Source of the DNA: an uncultured Chloroflexota bacterium
Lineage (GTDB): Bacteria > Chloroflexota > UBA4733
Length of the DNA stretch: 6,628 nt
Assembly: GCA_937967325.1 (NCBI GenBank)
Contig: CALBSQ010000062.1
Coordinates: 1-6,628 of the forward strand
Direction: 5' to 3'
The position numbers and the translations under genes are program-made. The notes under the pieces were generated by a model, which saw nothing but the letters and a program-made list of their open reading frames with translations, searched no databases and had not been told where the DNA came from. Below, piece after piece: positions 1-5,451 of this stretch. Numbering within the stretch: the stretch's first letter is position 1; each line of letters opens with the position of its first letter.

Positions 1-46
1 AGATTTCTGCCTGTCTCGTGGGCTCGGAGATGTGTATAAGAGACAG
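1..46 (+). other. Illumina Nextera i7 adapter (index N703), assembly artefact
   Basis: These bases are library adapter, not genome. Positions 1-4 (AGAT) match the end of the P7 primer, 5-12 (TTCTGCCT) match Nextera index N703, 13-27 (GTCTCGTGGGCTCGG) match the Nextera read-2 overhang, and 28-46 (AGATGTGTATAAGAGACAG) is the Tn5 mosaic end. Genomic sequence starts at 47. Translating through the adapter gives the peptides MCIRDR and MYKRQ in two frames, familiar artefacts at the N-termini of proteins predicted from untrimmed contigs. The match is essentially exact across all four segments, so confidence is very high. Confidence 0.98.
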
Positions 47-47
47 G

Positions 48-1259
48 TCCAACACAGCGCTGCAGCAGGGGTTCGATCCGGGCTGGCTCGGTCCGATCGT
101 GCTGGGCTGCTTCTTCCTGCTCATGGCGCCGGAGCCGCTGTACCGCGCTATCTACTACGAGTCGCCGACGCTCGTGCCGGGGCGCTATTTGTTTGGCGCG
201 TTGGGAGCGGCGGGCTTGCTGCTCGCTCTGGGCTGGTCGGCTTTCGTCGCCCGCGCCCGCTGGCTCCTTGCCTTGCCGGGACTCGGGTTGGCGGCGCTGT
301 CGATCTGGCTCCTCGTCAACGTCGTCGGCCCGGCCTACGCCGCCCCTGCGCCGGTACCCCCTGGCACGCCGATACCCAACCCAGTCGATGTTGTCTATGG
401 CGGCAGCATGCACCTGATTGGCTACAAGATCGACGGGGTTTCGGCGGCGCCAGGAACGACGCTCCACGTCACACTCTATTGGCAGGATCTGCGGCCCATG
501 AGCCAGGCCTATACCGTCGGCGTCCACGTCGTGAGCCAGGATGGCAAAGAGGACTTCGGCCAGGTCGATAGCCTTCCGGGTCGCGGCAACTTGGCCACGC
601 CGCTGTGGCGGATGGGACAGATCTACGCCGACGACTACGATGTGCCGATTCGCACGGACGCACCCACTCCACAGGCCGGTCGCCTCGCGGTCGGCGTGCA
701 GCTTCAAGAGCTTGCCCCACTGCCGCGAGACCCGACGCATCGCCAGACCGCCGAAGTCTTGCCCACGATCGACAGCAGCGGCAAGGTCGTGACGCCACTG
801 ATCGGGCACTTCCGCATCGGCGGCGCCGTCACGCCGGACAGCGCAGCGCTGTCGTACCGCTTCGGCGCCGCGCTGGGGCTGGCAGACATCCAGCTCCCTG
901 CGCGGGTAACGGCAGGCCAGAGTCTGAACGTCAATCTGCGCTGGCGAGCGCTGCAAACTCCCCTTCCCAGCCTCAAAGTCTTCGCTCACCTCCTCGGTCC
1001 GGACGGTAAGGTCGTGGCGCAAGCGCCGGACATGTCGCCCCGCGCCGGGCGCTATCCAACCGATCTGTGGCTGCCCAATGAGTCGGTGGTCGATGCGCTC
1101 GCCATTCCTATTCCCAGTGGCCTGTCGGGACGCTACACGATCGAGCTAGGTGTCTACCGCGAGCAAGATCAGCGACGGCTACCGGTCACCGCTGCATCAG
1201 GCCAAGCGCAGCCAGGCGAGCGGGTGATCTTGGGGTTGGTCGATGTGGTCGGACAGTAG
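48..1259 (+). CDS. Polytopic membrane protein, C-terminal part (5'-truncated), glycosyltransferase-like with two tandem beta-sandwich domains
   Basis: This is the last 403 codons of a longer gene cut by the contig end; the apparent GTG start at 18 lies inside adapter and is false. Counting from the first genomic codon, residues about 14-27, 48-67 and 72-94 look like membrane helices. Between the first two is PGRYLFGA (44-51), resembling the GRYLFPA motif in the last luminal/periplasmic loop of DUF2142 and GT39-like bacterial membrane proteins. A Pro-rich linker (about 97-112) leads to two beta-rich modules. Module 1 (about 120-220) has LYWQDL, YTVGVHVVSQDGK, a PLWRMGQ turn and GRLAVGVQL. Module 2 (about 270-382) has LRWRAL, LKVFAHLLGPDGK, a PTDLWLP turn and GRYTIELGVYREQ. 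They align as tandem copies of one fold. I infer a cell-envelope glycosylation or lipid-linked sugar function. No catalytic part is visible, so the activity is unproven. The TAG stop at 1257-1259 is clear. Confidence 0.8.
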   Translation, partial: SNTALQQGFDPGWLGPIVLGCFFLLMAPEPLYRAIYYESPTLVPGRYLFGALGAAGLLLALGWSAFVARARWLLALPGLGLAALSIWLLVNVVGPAYAAPAPVPPGTPIPNPVDVVYGGSMHLIGYKIDGVSAAPGTTLHVTLYWQDLRPMSQAYTVGVHVVSQDGKEDFGQVDSLPGRGNLATPLWRMGQIYADDYDVPIRTDAPTPQAGRLAVGVQLQELAPLPRDPTHRQTAEVLPTIDSSGKVVTPLIGHFRIGGAVTPDSAALSYRFGAALGLADIQLPARVTAGQSLNVNLRWRALQTPLPSLKVFAHLLGPDGKVVAQAPDMSPRAGRYPTDLWLPNESVVDALAIPIPSGLSGRYTIELGVYREQDQRRLPVTAASGQAQPGERVILGLVDVVGQ

Positions 1260-1279
1260 GCGCGCAACAGATGCGCCTA
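1257..1279 (+). terminator. Weak stem-loop over the stop codon of the membrane protein gene
   Basis: TAGGCGC (1257-1263) pairs perfectly with GCGCCTA (1273-1279) across a 9-nt loop, and the stem begins at the stop codon itself. There is no T-tract afterwards (TTGGCG follows), so it is at best a weak or factor-assisted terminator for the plus-strand gene. The remaining gap to the convergent ugd stop (1280-1338) is very GC-rich and holds no gene that I can see. Confidence 0.3.
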
Positions 1280-1338
1280 TTGGCGAGGACGGCTGGTGGT
1301 GGGCCCTCACGCCCGGCCCCTCGCCCGCCGAAGCGCGC

Positions 1339-2724
1339 TCAGCGCCCGGCCGCGACCCTCCCCTGCTCACGGTGAGCCTCAACGGTCTGTTCCGTTGGCG
1401 GTACACGCTCGCTGACCTGGACGCCGCGGCCGACCCCCTCATAGGTGAAGCCGGCATCTTGCAGGCGCGATGGATCATACATGTTGCGGCCATCCACGAG
1501 GATGGGCCGGCGCATTGCCGTACGCAAACGCGTGAGGTCCAGCTGCTTGAACTCGTTCCACTCCGTCACCAGCACCAGCGCGTCGCAGTCGACAGCGAGC
1601 GCGTAGGGATCGGCGGCCAACTGGAGCTCGGGCAACAAGGCGGCGGCATGTCCCATCCCGGCGGGGTCATATCCGGCGACGGTTGCGCCATCAGCCAGCA
1701 GGTACCTCGCGATCTCTAGGGAAGGCGCGTCCCGCAGGTCGTCGGTGTTTGGCTTGAAGGTGAGCCCGAGCAGGCCGATCCGTGCGCCGGCCAGGGACCC
1801 CAACAACCGCCGCAGCTTCTCGACGACGAGCTTGCGCTGATCGGCGTTGATGTCCAGTACGGCCCGGAGGAGCTGCGGGTGGAGGCCAGCGTCGTCGGCC
1901 ATATGGGCCAGGGCCCGCAGGTCTTTGGGGAAGCATGACCCGCCGAAGCCCAGCCCGGCGTCGAGAAAGGCGGAGCCGATGCGCCGGTCGTAGCCCATGC
2001 CAAGCGCCACCTGCTTGACATTGGCCCCCAAGCGCTCGCAGACGCGCGCGATCTCGTTGATGAAGCTGATGCGCGTCGCCAAGAAGGCGTTGGAGGCGTA
2101 TTTGATCATCTCCGCTGTGCGAAGGTCGGTGATGATGATGGGGGCGCGGGTATTGAGGTAGAGGCCCGCCACCTCCTTGGCCGCCTCTTCATCGGTCGAG
2201 CCGAGGACGACGCGATCGGGCTGCTGGAAGTCGGCAACGGCGCTGCCTTCGCGCAGGAACTCCGGGTTCGACACCACGGCGAAGCGGGCGCCGGGCGGGG
2301 CATGGGCGGTAAGGATGTCGGCGACCCAGTCGCCGGTACCGATCGGGACGGTGCTCTTGTTGATAACGATGGTCTGGCGGCCGGGGGTCAGGCGCCGTCC
2401 GAGCTCCGTTGCCGCGGCCTGGACAAAGGACAGATTGGCGCCCTCCCCCTCCGCCTCGGTCGGCGTGGCCACCGCGATGAAGACGAAGTCCGCGTCGGAT
2501 ACGCCCAGCGCATAGGAAGTCGTGGCCGACAACCGACCGGCAGCCAGGTTGTGCGAGAGCAACTCGCCCAATCCCGGCTCGAAGATCGGCAGCTCACCCG
2601 CCTTGATTCGATCGATGCGCTCCACGTCCACGTCGAGCAGCGTGACCTGATTCCCCAGGTCAGCCAGGCAGATGCCGGTCGTAAGCCCGACGTAGCCGGC
2701 GCCGATCACGCAAATGTGTCGCAT
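1339..2724 (-). CDS. ugd: UDP-glucose 6-dehydrogenase (Ugd/TuaD family)
   Basis: This enzyme oxidises UDP-glucose to UDP-glucuronate with two NAD+, supplying acidic sugar precursors for capsule, exopolysaccharide or other surface polymers in the cytosol. The 461-residue protein shows the whole family plan. It has an N-terminal Rossmann fold with GAGYVG (8-13) and the acidic residue closing beta-2 (DVD, 31-33), NKSTVPIGT (122-130), NPEFLREGSA (153-162), and the central helix with K208 and N212 in EMIKYASNAF. The catalytic cysteine C264 sits in GGSCFPKD (261-268). The C-terminal UDP-binding domain has FKPNTDDLRDAPS (323-335) and LVDGRN (409-414). All expected catalytic residues are present. The homologous part ends near GVGRG (about 434), leaving a tail of about 27 residues encoded in very GC-rich sequence next to the stop. 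The ATG at 2724 opens directly into the Rossmann strand, so no shorter start is plausible, although its Shine-Dalgarno is poor. It follows rplL by 67 nt on the same strand. Confidence 0.96.
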   Translation of the reverse strand: MRHICVIGAGYVGLTTGICLADLGNQVTLLDVDVERIDRIKAGELPIFEPGLGELLSHNLAAGRLSATTSYALGVSDADFVFIAVATPTEAEGEGANLSFVQAAATELGRRLTPGRQTIVINKSTVPIGTGDWVADILTAHAPPGARFAVVSNPEFLREGSAVADFQQPDRVVLGSTDEEAAKEVAGLYLNTRAPIIITDLRTAEMIKYASNAFLATRISFINEIARVCERLGANVKQVALGMGYDRRIGSAFLDAGLGFGGSCFPKDLRALAHMADDAGLHPQLLRAVLDINADQRKLVVEKLRRLLGSLAGARIGLLGLTFKPNTDDLRDAPSLEIARYLLADGATVAGYDPAGMGHAAALLPELQLAADPYALAVDCDALVLVTEWNEFKQLDLTRLRTAMRRPILVDGRNMYDPSRLQDAGFTYEGVGRGVQVSERVPPTEQTVEAHREQGRVAAGR

Positions 2725-2747
2725 TGCCGCCCGAACCCCCTATTGCT

Positions 2748-2778
2748 CCTCACCCTCCCCGCGAAAGGGAGGGTGAGG
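2748..2778. repeat. Perfect 12-bp inverted repeat between rplL and ugd
   Basis: Arms CCTCACCCTCCC (2748-2759) and GGGAGGGTGAGG (2767-2778) pair perfectly around a 7-nt loop (CGCGAAA). No T-tract follows on either strand. It resembles the interspersed intergenic palindromes of the CCCTCACCC...GGGTGAGGG type seen in many GC-rich genomes more than a classical intrinsic terminator. It could still act as a 3' stabilising or partial termination hairpin for the rplJL mRNA. Its distal arm in the transcript contains the GAGGAG nearest to ugd, about 20 nt from the start, which the fold would hide. Confidence 0.7.
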
Positions 2779-2791
2779 TAGGGCGCCGTCC

Positions 2792-3193
2792 CTACTTCAC
2801 ATCTACCGAGGCGCCGGCGTCGACCAGCTTCACGCGAATGGCTTCCGCCTCTTCCTTGGAAACACCTTCCTTGACGGCCTTCGGCGCTTCATCGACGACG
2901 GCCTTGGCCTCTTTCAACCCCAGACCGGGCACAACTTCGCGCACCGCCTTGATGACGTTGATCTTGTTCGGACCCACGACGGTGAGGATGACGTCAAATT
3001 CCGTCTTCTCCTCTTCCACCGGAGCGGTGGGAGCAGTGACCCCACCGGCAGCCGCGGCAGTAGCTGCCGGAGCGGCCGCCACGGGAGCGGCGCTCACGCC
3101 GAACTCCTTCTCAAGGCTCTTGATCAGGTCGACCAGCTCCAGGACGTTCAGCCCCTTGATGCCGTCGATAATTTCGTCTTTGGTCATGGCCAT
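2792..3193 (-). CDS. rplL: 50S ribosomal protein L7/L12
   Basis: L7/L12 is the multi-copy stalk protein that recruits and stimulates the GTPases EF-Tu, EF-G, IF2 and RF3 on the ribosome; its dimers bind the C-terminal helix of L10. The 133-residue protein has the N-terminal dimerisation helices (about 4-32, MTKDEIIDGIKGLNVLELVD), an Ala/Pro/Val-rich flexible hinge (about 35-60), and the globular C-terminal domain (about 64-133). That domain has the conserved GPNKINVIKAVRE (74-86) and GLGLKEAKAVVDEAP (90-104) factor-binding helices. I chose the ATG at 3191-3193 because AAAGGAG (complement of 3203-3209) sits 9 nt upstream. A longer reading from GTG at 3214 would place that ribosome-binding site inside the gene. 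It ends at TAG 2792-2794. It lies downstream of rplJ, separated by an unusually long 224-nt spacer. Confidence 0.97.
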   Translation of the reverse strand: MAMTKDEIIDGIKGLNVLELVDLIKSLEKEFGVSAAPVAAAPAATAAAAGGVTAPTAPVEEEKTEFDVILTVVGPNKINVIKAVREVVPGLGLKEAKAVVDEAPKAVKEGVSKEEAEAIRVKLVDAGASVDVK

Positions 3194-3218
3194 GTTCCGA
3201 TTCTCCTTTGCCACACTA

Positions 3219-3412
3219 CCTGGCGCTAAAGCACCAGGCTAACGCTACGAAGCCGGCTCGAGCCGGCTGACACACCACCCGGAACCACACCTAGCCGTCC
3301 CGAAGCCTTCTTACCTCCGGAGCTGCGACACGATCCGCGCCGCACGGCAGTCGCCTATTCCCCGCCGGCTTTAGCCGGCTTCGTAACGTTAGCCCGACCA
3401 TTTATGGTCGGG
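3219..3412. repeat. Inverted pair of 49-nt palindromic units in the rplJ-rplL spacer
   Basis: Unit A on the plus strand (3219-3267) is an 8-bp hairpin CCTGGCGC-TAAA-GCACCAGG, then CTAACGCTACGAAGCCGGCT, then CG and AGCCGGC. Unit B on the minus strand (3412 down to 3364) is a hairpin CCCGACCA-TAAA-TGGTCGGG, then CTAACGTTACGAAGCCGGCT, then AA and AGCCGGC. The 29-nt cores differ at three positions. The hairpins share stem length and the TAAA loop but not stem sequence. Unit A has one imperfect pair, which is G-U in the ribosomal transcript. The units face each other across about 96 nt (3268-3363) with no gene that I can see. The layout resembles REP doublets (REPINs) or small non-autonomous elements mobilised by an IS200/IS605-like enzyme. 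The family is not one I can name. Confidence 0.85.
3251..3268. repeat. Perfect 18-bp palindrome AGCCGGCTCGAGCCGGCT
   Basis: This is self-complementary over all 18 bases, with an XhoI-like CTCGAG centre. It forms the inner end of unit A of the rplJ-rplL spacer element. The matching inner end of unit B is a 6-bp hairpin GCCGGC-TTTA-GCCGGC (3364-3379), so each unit has an outer TAAA/TTTA hairpin and an inner GCCGGC palindrome. Confidence 0.8.
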
Positions 3413-3417
3413 TGGAA

Positions 3418-3954
3418 CTACACCTCCTCCGGCGCCCCGCCCAGCTGCTGCACTCTTGCCTGCAGCAGATAACCGAGACCGGCGACCGTGCCCTGAAGGA
3501 TGCCGAGCAGACCCACCACAGGACCGGCAATGCCGCCGACCACCTGGGCGTAGAGTTGCTCGCGTGGAGGCATCGTTGCGAGCTGCTCGACGGCCGACGG
3601 GCTGGTGAACTGCTTCCCCACAATGGCGGCCTTGATCGGTAAAGGCTTGCGCGCCCGGCTCATCTCTAGGAACTTGCGCGCAGGCTGCTGAAAGTCTCCC
3701 CAAAAGAAGGCCAGCGCCGTTGGCCCTTCCAGCACCGGTCCCGGGTCGCTCAAGCCCACCGACTGGGCAGCACGCCTGGTCAGCGTGTTCTTCGCCACCA
3801 TGTACTGCACCTGCTGCGGGCGCAGCTCATTGCGGAGCTGGGCGAGCTCCTGCACATTGAAGCCGCGGTAGTCGGTCAACACGACCACTTGCGCCCGTCC
3901 CAGCGCATCGGTCAGCGTGGCGAGCTGCTCGCTCTTCTTCGCTCGTGTGGTCAC
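3418..3954 (-). CDS. rplJ: 50S ribosomal protein L10
   Basis: L10 anchors the ribosomal stalk: its N-terminal domain binds 23S rRNA next to L11, and its C-terminal helix carries the L7/L12 dimers. With L12 it also represses its own mRNA by binding the leader. The 178-residue protein has the conserved TDYRG (27-31) after the first helix, VAKNTL (53-58), EGPTALAF (76-83), and a long hydrophobic, helical C-terminus (about 140-172, with GLLGILQGTVAGLGYLLQARVQQL) expected to bind L12. The start is GTG at 3952-3954, preceded by GGGAGGAGG about 8 nt upstream; the next residues TTRAKKSEQL match the usual L10 N-terminus. It ends with TAG at 3418-3420. It follows the L10 leader and precedes rplL. Confidence 0.97.
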   Translation of the reverse strand: MTTRAKKSEQLATLTDALGRAQVVVLTDYRGFNVQELAQLRNELRPQQVQYMVAKNTLTRRAAQSVGLSDPGPVLEGPTALAFFWGDFQQPARKFLEMSRARKPLPIKAAIVGKQFTSPSAVEQLATMPPREQLYAQVVGGIAGPVVGLLGILQGTVAGLGYLLQARVQQLGGAPEEV

Positions 3955-3973
3955 GGTAGCCTCCTCCCAACTC

Positions 3974-4010
3974 GAAAAGCCGCGTCGACCCGATATCGAC
4001 GCGGCTTTTC
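3974..4010 (-). terminator. 15-bp hairpin between the L10 leader and rplJ, possible attenuator
   Basis: Read on the minus strand, GAAAAGCCGCGTCGA pairs perfectly over 15 bp with TCGACGCGGCTTTTC around a 7-nt loop (TATCGGG). The GC-rich core followed by TTTTC is the form of a compact, possibly bidirectional intrinsic terminator. It ends only about 7 nt before the GGGAGGAGG ribosome-binding site of rplJ. In several bacteria the L10 leader is coupled to a downstream attenuator, so an attenuation role for the rplJL pair is a reasonable inference. The T-run is short and inside the stem, so a purely structural or processing role is also possible. Confidence 0.6.
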
Positions 4011-4029
4011 ACGGTCAGAACAGGCAGCT

Positions 4030-4128
4030 CCGACCTAAGCAACTCGACCTCGGTGGGCAACCATTGAGTGCATCCCTCACCAGGATGCACACCCACTGTC
4101 AGCGGCCCGCTGAACCTATTCTCTTTTG
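4030..4128 (-). promoter_or_regulatory. Ribosomal protein L10 leader (autoregulatory mRNA element)
   Basis: Upstream of rplJ the transcript carries the L10-leader pattern as I know it from the family (Rfam Ribosomal_L10_leader). GACAGTGGGT (4100-4091) forms one side of an outer stem and GCCCACC (4058-4052), followed by GAGGTCGAG, forms the other, with six pairs between 4091-4096 and 4053-4058. An inner hairpin, GTGCATCC / GGATGCAC (4090-4083 with 4075-4068), tops the outer stem. The asymmetric internal loop between the two stems is where the kink-turn bound by L10-(L12)n is expected. Excess L10-L12 complex would bind here and lower rplJ-rplL expression. The outer limits are approximate, and no covariance search was possible. 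Confidence 0.82.
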
Positions 4129-4179
4129 GCGTGACAGACGAGCGACCGCTCGCTGCCAAGCCAGGCTACATCCTACCTG

Positions 4180-4884
4180 CTAGGCCGCGGCCAGCGCAAG
4201 CGCCGGCTGCAGTTCCAGCCCGATCCCCGGCCCCATCGTTGAAGAGAGGTGAATGCCCTTGACGTATTGCCCCTTGGCGCCCGTCGGTTTGGCTTTCAGG
4301 ATGGCGTCGATGAAGGCCCCCAGGTTCTGGCGGAGTCGCGCGTCGTCGAAGGAGAGCTTGCCGATAGGACCATGCACGACGCCGGTGCGGTCCACGCGGA
4401 AATCGACGCGACCGGCGCGAATCTCCCCAATCACGCGCGTCAGATCGTTGGAAACGGTGCCCGTTCGCGGATTCGGCATGAGACCACGCGGACCGAGGAT
4501 ACGGCCGAGCCGTCCGACCTTGCCCATCTGGTCCGGTGTGGCGATGGCGACATCGAACTCCAGCCAGCCCTCCTCGATGCGCTTGACGATGTCGTCAGCC
4601 CCGACGAGGTCCGCGCCGGCCTGCTCCGCCTCGCGGGCCTTGTCACCCTGGGCAAACACCAGGATGCGTTGCACCTTGCCCGTACCGGCGGGCAGTGAGG
4701 CCGCGCCACGAACCAACTGATCGGCATGGCGCGGGTCGACACCCAGGTTGATGTGTATCTCCACCGTCGGATCGAACTTCGCAAACGAGGCTTGCTTGAG
4801 CAGCGCCAGCGCTTCATCCGGCGGATACAGGCGCGACTCGATCAGCTTCGCAGCTTGCTCGTACTGCTTCCCATGTTTCGGCAT
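4180..4884 (-). CDS. rplA: 50S ribosomal protein L1
   Basis: L1 forms the mobile L1 stalk that helps move deacylated tRNA out of the E site; in many bacteria it also binds the L11-L1 mRNA to repress it. The protein is 234 residues, the normal family size. It shows the N-terminal helix (KHGKQYEQAAKLI), HINLGVDPRHADQLVRG (44-60), the family signature GRLGRILGPRGLMPNP (124-139), GRVDFRVDRTGVVHGPIGK (158-176), and the RNA-binding STMGPG (215-220). I chose ATG at 4882-4884 because AAAGGA lies about 8 nt upstream and the protein then begins MPKHGKQY. An in-frame ATG at 4920 adds 12 residues but is not supported by the family N-terminus. It follows rplK by 66 nt and ends at TAG 4180-4182, before the L10 leader. 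Confidence 0.97.
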   Translation of the reverse strand: MPKHGKQYEQAAKLIESRLYPPDEALALLKQASFAKFDPTVEIHINLGVDPRHADQLVRGAASLPAGTGKVQRILVFAQGDKAREAEQAGADLVGADDIVKRIEEGWLEFDVAIATPDQMGKVGRLGRILGPRGLMPNPRTGTVSNDLTRVIGEIRAGRVDFRVDRTGVVHGPIGKLSFDDARLRQNLGAFIDAILKAKPTGAKGQYVKGIHLSSTMGPGIGLELQPALALAAA

Positions 4885-4950
4885 AACGGTGTTCCTTTCC
4901 TTCACCTCCCGCGCGGGCATGCGCGGTGTTGCCAGACGCGAGGGCCAGTC

Positions 4951-5376
4951 CTAGCCCTCGACCGCCACCCCCATCGAGCGGGCCGTCCCTTCGATCATCT
5001 TCTCGGCGCCGGCGACGTCATTAGCATTCAGATCCTTGAGCTTCTGCTCAGCGATCCGGCGAAGTGCGTCACGACTGATCGTGCCGACCTTCTGCTTGTT
5101 CGGCACGCCCGACCCCTTCTCCAGGCCCAACTCCCGCTTGATGAGGTCGACGGCGGGCGGAGTGCGGGTCACGAAGGTGAAGGAGCGATCCTCGTAGATG
5201 GTGACCTCGACCGGCACCGTCATGCCAACCATCGAGGCGGTCTTCTCGTTGTATTCCTTGCAGAACCCCATCAAATTGATGCCGAACTGCCCGAGGGCCG
5301 GACCCACCGGGGGGGCCGGCGTCGCCTTCCCCGCGGAGATCTGCACCCGAACCACTGCTTTGACGCGACGGGCCAT
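4951..5376 (-). CDS. rplK: 50S ribosomal protein L11
   Basis: L11 binds the GTPase-associated region of 23S rRNA with L10 and forms the base of the stalk; this is also the thiostrepton site. The 141-residue protein matches the family length. The N-terminal domain has VQISAGKATPAPPVGPALGQ (11-30), containing the proline-rich helix, followed by FGINLMGFCKEYN (31-43). PPAVDLIK (73-80) marks the inter-domain region. The C-terminal RNA-binding domain ends with KLKDLNANDVAGAEKMIEGT (112-131) and RSMGVAVEG. The ATG at 5374-5376 has TAGGAG about 6 nt upstream. It lies 75 nt after nusG, with a hairpin in the gap, and 66 nt before rplA. Confidence 0.98.
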   Translation of the reverse strand: MARRVKAVVRVQISAGKATPAPPVGPALGQFGINLMGFCKEYNEKTASMVGMTVPVEVTIYEDRSFTFVTRTPPAVDLIKRELGLEKGSGVPNKQKVGTISRDALRRIAEQKLKDLNANDVAGAEKMIEGTARSMGVAVEG

Positions 5377-5397
5377 GAACGACTCCTACTACGTGCA

Positions 5398-5434
5398 AAG
5401 CGAGCACCGCCTGCTACGTCGACGGTGCTCGCTT
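5398..5434 (-). promoter_or_regulatory. 12-bp hairpin between nusG and rplK
   Basis: On the minus strand AAGCGAGCACCG (5434-5423) pairs perfectly with CGGTGCTCGCTT (5409-5398) around a 13-nt loop, then TTGCACG and the rplK ribosome-binding site follow. The T-tract is too short for a standard intrinsic terminator. Plausible roles are partial termination, RNase processing, or part of an L1-responsive rplKA leader. I cannot identify the L1 binding motif with confidence. The hairpin itself is certain; its function is inferred. Confidence 0.5.
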
Positions 5435-5451
5435 CGTCTCTCTTACGACGG

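Noticed and set aside
18..47. GTG start at 18 for the first protein
   Set aside because: It lies inside the Nextera adapter; the first ten residues are artefactual.
3194..3214. GTG start at 3214 for rplL
   Set aside because: The codons cover the AAAGGAG ribosome-binding site of the ATG at 3193, and the added residues are not part of the L12 family.
2302..3242. Plus-strand open frames opposite ugd and rplL
   Set aside because: They are shadows of strong minus-strand genes; the compositions mirror the opposite strand and no ribosome-binding site supports them.
4139..4152. CGAGCG-AC-CGCTCG palindrome just after rplA as a terminator
   Set aside because: The loop is only 2 nt and no T-tract follows; it is too weak to call on its own.
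4131..4179. Promoter for rplJL upstream of the L10 leader
   Set aside because: A TTGGCA-like -35 can be found (minus strand, near 4160), but no acceptable -10 lies at the right distance, so I do not call it.
3955..4179. tRNA or other known RNA gene in the rplA-rplJ gap
   Set aside because: No cloverleaf or CCA end was seen; the structure fits the L10 leader.
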